NCBI GenBank assembly: GCA_047975785.1 | Contig: JBKEEC010000015.1 | Coordinates: 1 to 20,576 of the forward strand | Direction: 5' to 3' | DNA length: 20,576 nt | Source of the DNA: JACXVD01 sp047975785 | Lineage (GTDB): Bacteria; Pseudomonadota; Alphaproteobacteria; Sphingomonadales; Sphingomonadaceae | The notes under the pieces: model-generated | Told to the model about the DNA's origin: nothing | The model's database searches: none | What the model saw: the letters and a program-made list of their open reading frames with translations, nothing else | Position numbers and translations under genes: made by a program | Shown here: positions 1 to 7,215 of the stretch, piece after piece | Layout of the letters: every line of letters starts with the position of its first letter | How positions within the stretch are numbered: position 1 is the first letter of the stretch

Positions 1-158
1 ATCGGCAGACGTGCTCATATAGTGGGTATTCCTGAAAACCGGCCTGAGAGCTGGCCTGAATACTGGCTCAGATGGCAACGGCATCCAAGAATCGGCGAAT
101 TACCAGCACTGGAGTTTGGCCGCAACATGGCATTTGCCCTTTCCTGTTATTGGGCCTG
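1..158. other. Gene-free left edge with tandem repeats
   Basis: This stretch lies downstream of the ccmI stop codon. I see no recognisable protein on either strand. A plus-strand open frame beginning with GTG at 22 runs on antisense through ccmI and looks like a shadow. A minus-strand frame of about 37 codons contains three Q/R-x-S-G units only because of the 12-bp repeat beneath it. No T-rich terminator hairpin is evident after ccmI. Confidence 0.5.
31..66. repeat. Three imperfect 12-bp tandem repeats
   Basis: Three head-to-tail units lie at 31-42 (CCTGAAAACCGG), 43-54 (CCTGAGAGCTGG) and 55-66 (CCTGAATACTGG). They share CCTGA at the front and GG at the end. A decayed fourth unit may follow at 67-76. 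The unit length is a multiple of three, but no convincing coding frame uses it. Confidence 0.75.
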
Positions 159-166
159 TTATTGGG
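143..166. repeat. Exact 12-bp tandem duplication across the ccmI stop
   Basis: CCTGTTATTGGG occurs at 143-154 and again at 155-166 with no spacer. The right-hand copy contains the ccmI stop codon (TAA on the minus strand, 159-161), so the duplication sits exactly on the 3-prime end of the gene. Recent replication slippage is the simplest explanation. Confidence 0.85.
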
Positions 167-788
167 ATAATTGCCCCATCAGGGCGTCAAGCCGGTTTAG
201 CCTGTCCGCCAGTTCTGCCCGCCACGGCGCATCAGAGGGCGTTTCTGCCAGCGCCTTGCTCCATAAAGCCCGTGCTTCCACCAGACGGCCAGAGCGGATC
301 ATTGCCACGCCAAGAAAATAATCCGGTGCAGGATGATCGGGCAGATATTCTTCTGCTTTCATAAAAGCCTGCATCGCAGCCGGCGTCAGGGTTCCTCCGG
401 CATGGGAGACCAGAGTATTGCCCAGAGCGAGCCACGCTTCACCATCCTTCGGATTTTCTGCCAGTGCTCCGTTAAGGATACCGGCTGCATTCTGGAACTG
501 TCCCCGACGGGTGAAACCATCTGCAACCGTGACAAAGGGAGCAGGCGGGTCGCTGGGGCTGAACATGGCGCGGCGTGCATCCACCATTGGCCCGCCATCG
601 GCCGCCAGTTCGCTATGCGCTGCCGTGGGCGATCCGGCATATCCGGGATGCCCCTGCCACGCATAACCCGCCAGACCAACCAGCAAGGCGGCACCCAGAA
701 TAGCCCGGCCACTACGCGGCACACGCAAGGCAAACACCCCGACGACAAAACCTATCGCCGCCAGCAGGATAACCGGAAGCCAGATCAT
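159..788 (-). CDS. ccmI: Cytochrome c biogenesis protein CcmI (CycH), TPR protein
   Basis: Probable CcmI, the membrane-anchored chaperone that binds apocytochrome c and passes it to the CcmF/CcmH haem ligation complex. The 209-residue product has two N-terminal hydrophobic segments (about residues 1-20 and 29-45). A soluble region with TPR-like helix pairs (about 90-190) follows, including the A-L-A-E-N-P and W-x-A-L-G-N patterns. The ATG at 788 was chosen because it overlaps the ccmH stop by 4 nt and starts directly with the membrane segment. The open frame extends 20 residues upstream into ccmH without support. It is shorter than the 300-400 residues usual in gamma- and many alphaproteobacteria. 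Family assignment rests on position and TPR pattern more than on strong identity. It is the last gene of the ccm operon. Confidence 0.85.
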   Translation of the reverse strand: MIWLPVILLAAIGFVVGVFALRVPRSGRAILGAALLVGLAGYAWQGHPGYAGSPTAAHSELAADGGPMVDARRAMFSPSDPPAPFVTVADGFTRRGQFQNAAGILNGALAENPKDGEAWLALGNTLVSHAGGTLTPAAMQAFMKAEEYLPDHPAPDYFLGVAMIRSGRLVEARALWSKALAETPSDAPWRAELADRLNRLDALMGQLSQ

Positions 789-1261
789 GGCCTTTTCTCC
801 TCGCTGACCCGCCCTGCTGAACGCCGTGATGACCCCATCCTGCGCCACAGGACCAGCGCCGCCACCACAATCAATAACAGCGGAACAGCAAAAAGCGGCC
901 AGGTCGTCTCGCTGATCTGCGGTGCATAACTGATATAATCACCATAACGCGCCATCAGCCAGCTACGGACCTCTTCGGGGTCTTCCCCTGCAGCAATTTT
1001 GAGCCGCACCTGATTACGCATGTCGCCTGCCATGGAAGCATCGCTATCGGCAATGGACTGGCCCTGACAGGTAAGGCAGCGCAAGGTTTCCATCAGTGCC
1101 TGTGCCTGCGCTTCCTGTTCCGGATCATCAAGCTGCTTATAGGCATAGGGCGCAGGAGGCAGGGCATCCTGCGCGGCAATTTCTATAGGGCCAAAACAGG
1201 CCAGCAAGACCATAACGGGCAAAAGCATACAGGACGCGAGCCGGAAAATCGCGCTGGTCAC
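785..1261 (-). CDS. ccmH: Cytochrome c maturation protein CcmH (CycL)
   Basis: CcmH is a periplasm-facing thiol-disulfide protein that reduces or holds the apocytochrome CxxCH cysteines before haem attachment. The 158-residue product has an N-terminal signal or anchor (about 6-30), the family signature LRCLTCQ with the redox pair C62 and C65, and a C-terminal membrane helix (about 121-140) ending in a basic tail. Length matches single-domain CcmH proteins; E. coli CcmH is a longer fusion that includes the CcmI-like TPR part. The start is GTG at 1261, overlapping the ccmG stop as GTGA. Its stop overlaps the ccmI ATG, so translation is probably coupled on both sides. Confidence 0.95.
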   Translation of the reverse strand: MTSAIFRLASCMLLPVMVLLACFGPIEIAAQDALPPAPYAYKQLDDPEQEAQAQALMETLRCLTCQGQSIADSDASMAGDMRNQVRLKIAAGEDPEEVRSWLMARYGDYISYAPQISETTWPLFAVPLLLIVVAALVLWRRMGSSRRSAGRVSEEKRP

Positions 1262-1785
1262 TGGCTGGCCTCTTTCAACCTGGCCAGCAGCATGGGAACA
1301 TCGTCTTGCCGGATATCCCCGATATGCTGGTAACGGATCACGCCCTTTCCGTCGATCACGAAGGTTTCCGGCACACCGGCCGACCCTATCCCCATCTGGA
1401 CCGCCGAAACATTATCCGCTCCGATACGGCTATAGGGATTGCCATATCGGGCGAGGAATGCGTCTACATCTTCGGGCCGATCACGAATGGCAACCCCGAT
1501 AATGTCAGCGCCGCCGCGTTGCAGGGCCTCAAGCTGAGGTGCCTCAGCCGCGCAAGGAATGCACCAGCTTGCCCAGATATTGAGCAGATGAGGCTTGCCA
1601 TCCACAAAATCAGCCTTGGTAGCACCCGGACGCGAGGTTGATGCAGGCGCAAGGGAAAACTCTGGCAATGGCTGCCCGATCATCCGGCTGTGAACCGTAT
1701 CATCCTTTTCCTGCATCAATTGCCAGCCGACAAAGGCGCAGAACCCCGCAAAAATCACCAGAGGAATCCAGAACCAGCGTTTCAT
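1258..1785 (-). CDS. ccmG: Thiol:disulfide interchange protein CcmG/DsbE
   Basis: Membrane-tethered thioredoxin-like protein that keeps the apocytochrome c or CcmH disulfide reduced in the periplasm. The 175-residue product has an N-terminal membrane anchor (about 5-23) and a thioredoxin fold with active site WCIPC (C75, C78). The cis-proline loop is G-V-P-E-T (P139), and G-V-P-E-T-F-V followed by a glycine turn is typical of the family. The chosen ATG at 1785 gives the normal anchor. The open frame runs 56 residues further upstream, inside ccmF, with low-complexity sequence and no homology. It overlaps ccmF and ccmH by 4 nt each. Confidence 0.95.
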   Translation of the reverse strand: MKRWFWIPLVIFAGFCAFVGWQLMQEKDDTVHSRMIGQPLPEFSLAPASTSRPGATKADFVDGKPHLLNIWASWCIPCAAEAPQLEALQRGGADIIGVAIRDRPEDVDAFLARYGNPYSRIGADNVSAVQMGIGSAGVPETFVIDGKGVIRYQHIGDIRQDDVPMLLARLKEASQ

Positions 1786-3740
1786 GCCGCCTGCGCCCCC
1801 TGCCGTCGTTCCTGCACCTTGCGCCGCACCCGTCTCCGCTTCAGATCCGTCATCACCCGGCCTACCAGTGCCAGAGCGCCGCCCAGCGCAATCAGCAACC
1901 CGCCATACCAGATACAGGTAACAAACGGCTTCCACCACAGGCGGACCTGCCATTTACCCTGATCTGCCTGCCCACCCATCACGGCATAGAGCTGTCCGTT
2001 CCAGCGCGAATACAGGGCGCTTTCCGTCGTCTGCTGCGGTGGTGCCCAGAATGTGCGCGATTGCGGGTCCAGCTCTACTGCCTTGCCGTTTTTGTATCGT
2101 GCCAGCATCCGCGCCTCAATCGCGGTCCAGTTTGGCCCCGCGACGGGGTCAATACCATCCAGACGCACCTGCCACGGGCCAATTTCTATTGTGTCACCAA
2201 TTTTTGCTGCGGCAAGTTTTTCCTGTGAAAATGCCGAATCGCTGGCCATTCCGAACAGAGCCAGCGCAATTCCGAAATGCGCAATGACCATGCCCCAGCT
2301 TGCGATTGGCACACGCCGCAAGCTACGCCCCCGCAAGGGCAGGAAGCTGGCAACCCCCAGACCGACCGAGAATACCAGCCCCAGAAATGGCAAGACTCCC
2401 ATCGGACTGAACCACAGCGCTACAAGCACTGCCAGCAGCAAGGCCAGAGCGATCATAACCAGATCAGGCCGGATGCGCTGCATATGATCCTTGCGCCAGC
2501 GTAGCAATGGCCCCACCAGCAAAACTGCAATCATCGGGAAGAAGAAGATTGCGCCTACCGGGTTGAAATAGGGAGGCCCAACCGAAACCTGCACATCGAA
2601 GCTTTCCGCTATCAGCGGATAAAGCGTGCCAAAAAGCACAACCGCAAGAATGGCAGACAGCATGACATTATTGAACACCAGCGCACTTTCGCGGCTGACC
2701 GTGCTGAAACGCTCTCCCTCGGCGATGGTTCCGGCACGCAGGGCAAAGACCAGCAATGCGCCGCCAATATAAATTGTCAGAAGGGCAAGAATGAAACTTC
2801 CCCGCTCAGGGTCAACCGCAAACGCATGAACACTGGTCAATATTCCTGATCGAACCAGAAACGTGCCGACCATGGACATGGAAAAGGCCACCACGCCGAG
2901 CATGATTGTCCAGGTGCGCAGGGCATCGCGCGCAGCCAGCACGCTGACAGAATGAAGCAGGGCTGTTGCTGCAAGCCATGGCATCAGCGAGGCATTTTCC
3001 ACCGGGTCCCAGAACCACCAGCCTCCCCAGCCCAGTTCGTAATAGGCCCAGTAAGACCCGGCAGTGATACCAATTGTAAGGAATATCCACGCCCCCAGCA
3101 CCCAGGGCCGCATCGCACGGGCAAAGTCAGGTGTCACCTGCCGGGTCATCAAGGCGCCTACGGCAAAACTGAACGCAACCGACAGGCCGACATAGCCCAG
3201 ATAGAGGGTCGGCGGGTGGAAGGCGAGACCAATATCCTGCAGGAGCGGGTTCAGCCCCTGCCCTTCTGCCACCGGCGCAGGCAGGCGTTCAAACGGATTG
3301 GAACTGAAGAGCAGAAAAGCATAAAATCCAAGAACAACAAAGCCCTGCGTGGCCAATGTAGCATTGATTGTCCGCTCCGGCAGGCGGTGTTCCAGCCAGG
3401 CAATCAAACCGCCTGCAAGGGACATGACCGTAACCCATAGCAGCATCGAACCTTCATGATTGCCCCAGCTTCCGGCGATCTTGAAAATCATGGGCTTGGC
3501 AGAGTGGGAGTTGAGCGCGACCAGCTTTACCGACAGATCTGTGACCGAAAACAGCCAGACCAGCATCAGAAAGGCAAAAGCACATAACAGGCCCTGCAAT
3601 ATGGCAACGGGACGCACCATGGCCGCCAGCGGGCTGTTGTCTGTCTGCCCTTCACCCATGCCAGCGGCGCCTGCCAGCAATTGTAGCGCCGCCAGTGCCG
3701 CCGCCATCCACAATGCTGCCAGACCGAGCTCGGCAATCAC
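1782..3740 (-). CDS. ccmF: Haem lyase subunit CcmF (CycK)
   Basis: CcmF is the large integral membrane component of the system I haem ligation complex, taking haem from holo-CcmE and joining it to apocytochrome c in the periplasm. The 652-residue product is strongly hydrophobic with many membrane segments. It carries the conserved G-S-W-G-N-H-E-G-S-M motif (about 90-99), an L-A-F-H-P-P-T-L-Y-L-G motif (about 172-182) with a likely haem-ligand histidine H175, and the WWD domain GWGGWWFWDPVENASL (237-252). Length equals the family norm. The GTG at 3740 overlaps the ccmE stop as GTGA. The basic C-terminal tail (last 20 residues) is cytoplasmic. Confidence 0.97.
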   Translation of the reverse strand: MIAELGLAALWMAAALAALQLLAGAAGMGEGQTDNSPLAAMVRPVAILQGLLCAFAFLMLVWLFSVTDLSVKLVALNSHSAKPMIFKIAGSWGNHEGSMLLWVTVMSLAGGLIAWLEHRLPERTINATLATQGFVVLGFYAFLLFSSNPFERLPAPVAEGQGLNPLLQDIGLAFHPPTLYLGYVGLSVAFSFAVGALMTRQVTPDFARAMRPWVLGAWIFLTIGITAGSYWAYYELGWGGWWFWDPVENASLMPWLAATALLHSVSVLAARDALRTWTIMLGVVAFSMSMVGTFLVRSGILTSVHAFAVDPERGSFILALLTIYIGGALLVFALRAGTIAEGERFSTVSRESALVFNNVMLSAILAVVLFGTLYPLIAESFDVQVSVGPPYFNPVGAIFFFPMIAVLLVGPLLRWRKDHMQRIRPDLVMIALALLLAVLVALWFSPMGVLPFLGLVFSVGLGVASFLPLRGRSLRRVPIASWGMVIAHFGIALALFGMASDSAFSQEKLAAAKIGDTIEIGPWQVRLDGIDPVAGPNWTAIEARMLARYKNGKAVELDPQSRTFWAPPQQTTESALYSRWNGQLYAVMGGQADQGKWQVRLWWKPFVTCIWYGGLLIALGGALALVGRVMTDLKRRRVRRKVQERRQGAQAA

Positions 3741-4198
3741 TGCGTCGTTTCCTCGACAGCTTGCCGCTTTTGCGCCTCTGTCATGTCATGCAATTCACGC
3801 GGGACATAGTTTTCATCATGCTTGGCCAGGAGGTTGCTGGCAACAAAGACCCCGTTGGGGCCGAGATGTCCCTCTGCCACAACGCCTGAGCCTTCTACAA
3901 ACAGATCGGGCAGAATGCCGGCATATTGCACGGGAACCTGTGCCTCCCCGTCTTCAACAATGAAGTGGATCGTTACCCCATCATCCAGTTTCCGGATACT
4001 GCCTTGCTGAACCATTCCGCCCAGCCGAACCGCCTGACCGGTCGCGGGCGGGTCCGCCTTCATCTGGGCGGGGACGTAGAAATAACTAGCCTGATTCTGC
4101 AGTGCCCACGCAGCCAGAACACCGGCAGCCACGATCGCCAGCAGGGCAAATACCACCAGCATCAGACGCTGGTGTTTGGGTTTGAGTGCGGATGTCAT
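3737..4198 (-). CDS. ccmE: Haem chaperone CcmE (CycJ)
   Basis: CcmE covalently binds haem delivered by CcmC and carries it to CcmF. The 153-residue product has a short cytoplasmic N-terminus, one membrane helix (about 12-32) and a periplasmic OB-fold domain. The signature LAKHDENYVP gives the covalent haem-binding histidine H127 and the axial tyrosine Y131. The C-terminal tail is short and hydrophilic. The ATG at 4198 overlaps the ccmD stop by 4 nt. Start, length and motifs all agree with the family. Confidence 0.97.
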   Translation of the reverse strand: MTSALKPKHQRLMLVVFALLAIVAAGVLAAWALQNQASYFYVPAQMKADPPATGQAVRLGGMVQQGSIRKLDDGVTIHFIVEDGEAQVPVQYAGILPDLFVEGSGVVAEGHLGPNGVFVASNLLAKHDENYVPRELHDMTEAQKRQAVEETTQ

Positions 4199-4335
4199 TT
4201 TTTGCGTGCTTTGTCTCGCCGGGCTTCAGCGCGGATCATACCCTGCCAACTCCAGATCACCATACCCAGAGTCCCGCCTATCCCTATTGCATAGGCAGCC
4301 ATGATATAGGGCCAGGGATCTAGCGCTTCATACAT
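4195..4335 (-). CDS. ccmD: Haem exporter accessory protein CcmD
   Basis: CcmD is a tiny single-pass protein that helps release holo-CcmE from the CcmABC complex. The 46-residue product starts M-Y-E-A-L-D-P-W-P-Y, has one membrane helix (about 10-31), and ends in a strongly basic cytoplasmic tail (R-R-D-K-A-R-K-K), the usual CcmD layout. The start at 4335 overlaps the ccmC stop by 8 nt. A longer open frame upstream overlaps ccmC and was rejected. Sequence conservation in this family is low, so the call leans on size, topology and its place between ccmC and ccmE. Confidence 0.9.
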   Translation of the reverse strand: MYEALDPWPYIMAAYAIGIGGTLGMVIWSWQGMIRAEARRDKARKK

Positions 4336-5071
4336 GAACCGATGCTCCGGCAGCAGGGTGCATGGCCTTGCGGCGCAGACGTGCTTCGGCCTGAATATCA
4401 GCCAGCAAGGCCCGCATTCGTACCAGCACAACACCGCCAAACACACAGGAAAATCCGATCACACCGATAAGGAGCGGTATCAGGAATTCCGGCGCCATGG
4501 CTGATTGCCCCGCAGAAATACTGGGGGGCTGGTGAAGCGAGTTCCACCACAGGACTGAATAGTGAATAATAGGAATATTAATCACCCCGACCAGACCAAA
4601 AATAGCAGGAATACGGCTTGATGCTCCTTCGCGGTCAACCGCCTGCGCCAGAGCAATATAACCCAGATACAGAAACAATAGCACCAGCATACTGGTCAGT
4701 CGTCCATCCCAGACCCACCAGGTGCCCCAAGCAGGCCGCCCCCATAGTGAGCCGGTAACCAGGCAAATGGCTGTGAACACTGCGCCCGGCACCGCAGATG
4801 CCCGCGCTGCCAGACTGGCCAGTGGGTGACGCCAGATCAGTTCAATTGCACTCGCAATGGCAATGGCACTCCACCCCCCCATGCCCAGCCAGGCAGTAGG
4901 GACATGGATAAAGAGGATACGCACGGTTTCACCCTGAAGGCGCTCCGCCGGGGCAAACCACAAGCCATAGGCTGTGACCAGGCCAACCAGAACCAGCCCC
5001 ACAGCCAGCAATAAAGGGGTTAGCCACCTTGCCAGTGACAGAAAGCGTCTGGGATTTGCAAAACCATGCAT
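4328..5071 (-). CDS. ccmC: Haem exporter membrane protein CcmC
   Basis: CcmC presents haem to CcmE on the periplasmic face. The 247-residue product has six hydrophobic segments and the WWD signature WGTWWVWDGRLTS (about 115-127). The two conserved periplasmic histidines are in I-H-V-P (H56) and P-I-I-H-Y-S (H170), the expected axial haem ligands. I start it at ATG 5071 (M-H-G-F-A-N-P). An in-frame ATG at 5086 has a better Shine-Dalgarno (AAGG seven bases upstream) and would add five residues. The TTG at 5119 is unlikely. It follows the leucine dehydrogenase gene by about 50 nt, so the two may share a transcript. The usual upstream partners ccmA and ccmB are absent here. Confidence 0.95.
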   Translation of the reverse strand: MHGFANPRRFLSLARWLTPLLLAVGLVLVGLVTAYGLWFAPAERLQGETVRILFIHVPTAWLGMGGWSAIAIASAIELIWRHPLASLAARASAVPGAVFTAICLVTGSLWGRPAWGTWWVWDGRLTSMLVLLFLYLGYIALAQAVDREGASSRIPAIFGLVGVINIPIIHYSVLWWNSLHQPPSISAGQSAMAPEFLIPLLIGVIGFSCVFGGVVLVRMRALLADIQAEARLRRKAMHPAAGASVHV

Positions 5072-5120
5072 AATATGCCGGTGCATTGGCAGGCCTTGGC
5101 CCGCCCTGCAAGAGTGCAAA

Positions 5121-6185
5121 TCAGCGTCCGATCAGCTTTTGTGCCATGGCATCGGCCACGACATCTGCCGATCTACCGCTTGCCTCGCTTTCCTGCCAGA
5201 TCTGGACAAGCCGCTGGGGGATCTGCGCAATCCGTTCCTGCACATTTTCCACGCCGCAAGGCTGGCCATCACGCCGACACAGATATTCCAGCGCAACGCT
5301 GATGATCCCTCCGGCATTGATGACATAATCCGGCGCATACAATATGCCCCGCTGCGCCAGCAACTGACCATGATGGGCGCGGGCAATCTGGTTATTGGCA
5401 CCGCCGGCCACAATCGGGCAGTTTAGCCGTGCTATCCCGTCATCATCCAGGATCGCACCCAGCGCGTTAGGGCTGAACACATCGCAGGGCGTATCCATGA
5501 TAGCATCCGGGGCAACGCTTTGTCCGCCCAGTTCTTCAGCCAGACGGGCAGCCCTGTCCGTATCAATATCTGCCAGTGTCAGACGCGCACCTTCGCCTGC
5601 AAGCAAACGGGCCACACCGCCACCGACACTCCCCGTTCCCTGAATCGCGACATGGACGCCGTCCATCGTGTCGCGGCCCAGACGGTGCTTCACCGCAGCC
5701 TTGATCCCCAGAAAAATACCTCTGGCCGTAAAGGGGCCGGGATCACCCCCGGCAGATCCTGCCTGTTCTGTCGGCAAGCCCGAAACATAATCTGTGCGCC
5801 GGGCAACAGCCACCATATCGCTTTCGGAAATACCGACATCCTCAGCCGTGACATACCGGCCAGCCAGCGCATTGACAGCATCCCCGAACGCCGCCAGCAT
5901 TGCAGGGGTTTTGGTGCGGTTCTCATCGGCAAGAATCACGGCCTTTCCGCCCCCCATAGGCAATCCGGCCATGGCGTTTTTATAGCTCATTCCGCGGCTG
6001 AGACGCAGGGCATCGCGCAGACCATCCTTCGGGTTGGAGTAATGCCAGAAACGGGTGCCACCTGCACCCGGACCGCAATGGGTGGAATGCAGCGCAATAA
6101 TCGCTGTCAGGCCGGAAGCACGATCACGCACCACCTCCACCAGTTCATGATCATCGAAATCCGGCTCAGTCCAGAACGCAGTCAT
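5121..6185 (-). CDS. Leucine/valine-type amino acid dehydrogenase (Glu/Leu/Phe/Val family)
   Basis: NAD-dependent oxidative deamination of an aliphatic amino acid to its 2-oxo acid and ammonium is the likely reaction. The 354-residue length matches leucine dehydrogenases rather than the longer glutamate dehydrogenases. The N-terminal catalytic domain has the glycine-rich block G-M-S-Y-K-N-A-M-A-G-L-P-M-G-G-G-K with lysines K69 and K81, corresponding to K68 and K80 of Bacillus leucine dehydrogenase. The Rossmann domain begins at G-T-G-S-V-G-G-G (about 183-190). The exact substrate (Leu, Val or Phe) cannot be read from the sequence. ATG at 6185 has GAGGGG six bases upstream, within a potential hairpin. 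The gene lies between tRNA-His and ccmC, and may be cotranscribed with either. Confidence 0.92.
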   Translation of the reverse strand: MTAFWTEPDFDDHELVEVVRDRASGLTAIIALHSTHCGPGAGGTRFWHYSNPKDGLRDALRLSRGMSYKNAMAGLPMGGGKAVILADENRTKTPAMLAAFGDAVNALAGRYVTAEDVGISESDMVAVARRTDYVSGLPTEQAGSAGGDPGPFTARGIFLGIKAAVKHRLGRDTMDGVHVAIQGTGSVGGGVARLLAGEGARLTLADIDTDRAARLAEELGGQSVAPDAIMDTPCDVFSPNALGAILDDDGIARLNCPIVAGGANNQIARAHHGQLLAQRGILYAPDYVINAGGIISVALEYLCRRDGQPCGVENVQERIAQIPQRLVQIWQESEASGRSADVVADAMAQKLIGR

Positions 6186-6190
6186 ATTGG

Positions 6191-6238
6191 CCCCTCACGC
6201 AGCACTATTACCTGAAACAATACGAACAGCATGAGGGG
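6191..6238 (-). promoter_or_regulatory. Inverted repeat that could hide the dehydrogenase ribosome site
   Basis: CCCCTCACGC (6191-6200) and GCATGAGGGG (6229-6238) can form a 10-bp stem with one G-T wobble and a 28-nt loop in minus-strand RNA. The start-proximal arm contains the GAGGGG Shine-Dalgarno of the dehydrogenase gene. The structure also lies directly after the tRNA-His 3-prime end, so it might serve tRNA processing. There is no T-run, so it is not a standard terminator. Confidence 0.45.
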
Positions 6239-6242
6239 AGAA

Positions 6243-6320
6243 TGGGGCGATCGACGGGATCCGAACCCGCGACCTCCGGTACCACAAACCGGCGCTCTAA
6301 CCAACTGAGCTACGATCGCC
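6243..6320 (-). tRNA. tRNA-His (anticodon GTG)
   Basis: Read on the minus strand, this forms a complete 78-nt cloverleaf with encoded CCA (6243-6245). The acceptor stem is GCGATCG/CGATCGC, 7 bp. The extra G at -1 (6320) faces C73 (6246), the hallmark of histidine tRNA. The D stem is GCTC/GAGC with loop AGTTGGTTA. The anticodon stem is CCGGT/ACCGG with loop TTGTGGT, giving anticodon GTG. The variable loop is AGGTC. The T stem is GCGGG/CCCGT with loop TTCGGAT. The T loop carries G instead of the near-universal A at position 58, which is odd. It precedes the dehydrogenase gene by 57 nt. Confidence 0.96.
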
Positions 6321-6348
6321 ACACCAGCCACACATGCCGGGACGTGTG

Positions 6349-6376
6349 GCCATAAGGCTGCAAAAACGCGCGTCAA
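6349..6376 (-). promoter_or_regulatory. Probable tRNA-His promoter
   Basis: On the minus strand TTGACG (6371-6376) is followed after 16 bases by TATGGC (6349-6354), resembling sigma-70-type -35 and -10 boxes. It lies about 30 bases before the mature tRNA 5-prime end. A small inverted repeat, CCACAC/GTGTGG (6328-6349), lies between promoter and tRNA, within the 5-prime leader that RNase P would remove. Confidence 0.5.
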
Positions 6377-6501
6377 GCAGCGTTTACTGCGGGAGCGGCC
6401 TATTACACGCAATCCCCGCTTTGGAAAGCGAAAACTTCATTAAGACGCAAATCGCGCAACTTAATTTCTCCGCTTGCCCTGACTGCCATGACGACTATCT
6501 C

Positions 6502-7143
6502 ATGCACATGCCATCAACACGCGACTCCGTTACAGAAAAACTGGCCATGAATAAGAAGATTCAGCGTGTGCCCGCCAGTCAGCTGGAACTGTTCCAGTTG
6601 CGGAATTTTCTGTCTCCGGACCTGTGCGCCGGCCTGATCAGTCTGATTGACGCGAATCGGCGTCCGTCCACGATTGCAGATGATAATGGCGACCAGTATT
6701 TCCGCACCAGTGAAACCTGCGACCTGTCGGCTGATGACCCGGCGGTAATCACACTGGAAGAACAGCTCCACGTATTGCATGGCATCAATCCCGCTCATGG
6801 AGAGCCGGTTCAGGGGCAGCGTTATGCGCAAGGGCAGGAGTTCAAGCCCCATACCGACTATTTCACCCCTGACGGGGCCGATTATGAACGCTATTGCTCG
6901 CAATCGGGCCAGAGAAGCTGGACATTCATGATTTATCTGAACGATGTGGCGGCAGGGGGTGCAACACGATTCAGGCAGATCGGCAAAACCTTTCATCCCG
7001 AAGCGGGCAAGCTCCTGTGCTGGAATAACCGGCTGCCAGACGGGGGCGTCAACCCGGCCACATTACATCATGGCATGAAAGTGCGCAAAGGCATGAAATA
7101 TGTCATTACCAAATGGTATCGGGACAATATCTGGATTGGCTGA
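6502..7143 (+). CDS. 2OG-Fe(II) oxygenase, prolyl 4-hydroxylase-like
   Basis: A 2-oxoglutarate/Fe(II)-dependent dioxygenase of the P4Hc type, predicted to hydroxylate proline or a related residue in a protein; the substrate is unknown. The double-stranded beta-helix core shows the iron triad H117-x-D119 (in K-P-H-T-D-Y-F) and H189 (in L-H-H-G). It also has the 2OG-binding lysine K199 (in K-G-M-K-Y-V-I-T-K-W). The block Q-G-Q-R-Y-A-Q-G-Q-E-F-K-P-H precedes the triad. The product is soluble, with no signal peptide and a size near bacterial prolyl hydroxylases. The start is uncertain: ATG at 6502, 6508 or 6547 are all possible and none has a strong Shine-Dalgarno. The open frame further upstream overlaps the tRNA leader and lacks homology. 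It is convergent with rpmE. Confidence 0.9.
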   Translation: MHMPSTRDSVTEKLAMNKKIQRVPASQLELFQLRNFLSPDLCAGLISLIDANRRPSTIADDNGDQYFRTSETCDLSADDPAVITLEEQLHVLHGINPAHGEPVQGQRYAQGQEFKPHTDYFTPDGADYERYCSQSGQRSWTFMIYLNDVAAGGATRFRQIGKTFHPEAGKLLCWNNRLPDGGVNPATLHHGMKVRKGMKYVITKWYRDNIWIG

Positions 7144-7170
7144 TATGCTACCGCGTAAATCCAGTCATAA

Positions 7171-7196
7171 AAAAGGCGGCCCGCAAGCCGCCTTTT
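7171..7196. terminator. Bidirectional terminator between oxygenase gene and rpmE
   Basis: AAAAGGCGGC (7171-7180) and GCCGCCTTTT (7187-7196) form a perfect 10-bp stem with loop CCGCAA. A-tracts on one side and T-tracts on the other let it act as an intrinsic terminator on both strands. It is placed exactly between two convergent genes. Confidence 0.92.
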
Positions 7197-7215
7197 GCAT
7201 CTCATGGAGACAGGC

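Noticed and set aside
20..131. Minus-strand frame of about 37 codons with Q-Y-S-G/Q-L-S-G/R-F-S-G units after ccmI
   Set aside because: The apparent peptide repeat is explained by the DNA tandem repeat. There is no independent evidence that it is translated.
22..321. Plus-strand open frame starting GTG at the left edge, with P-E-x-x repeats
   Set aside because: It overlaps ccmI in antisense for more than half its length, has no Shine-Dalgarno or homology, and its repeats follow from the 12-bp DNA repeats.
6334..6501. N-terminal extension of the oxygenase by 56 residues
   Set aside because: The extension overlaps the tRNA-His promoter region, shows no family similarity and has no ribosome site.
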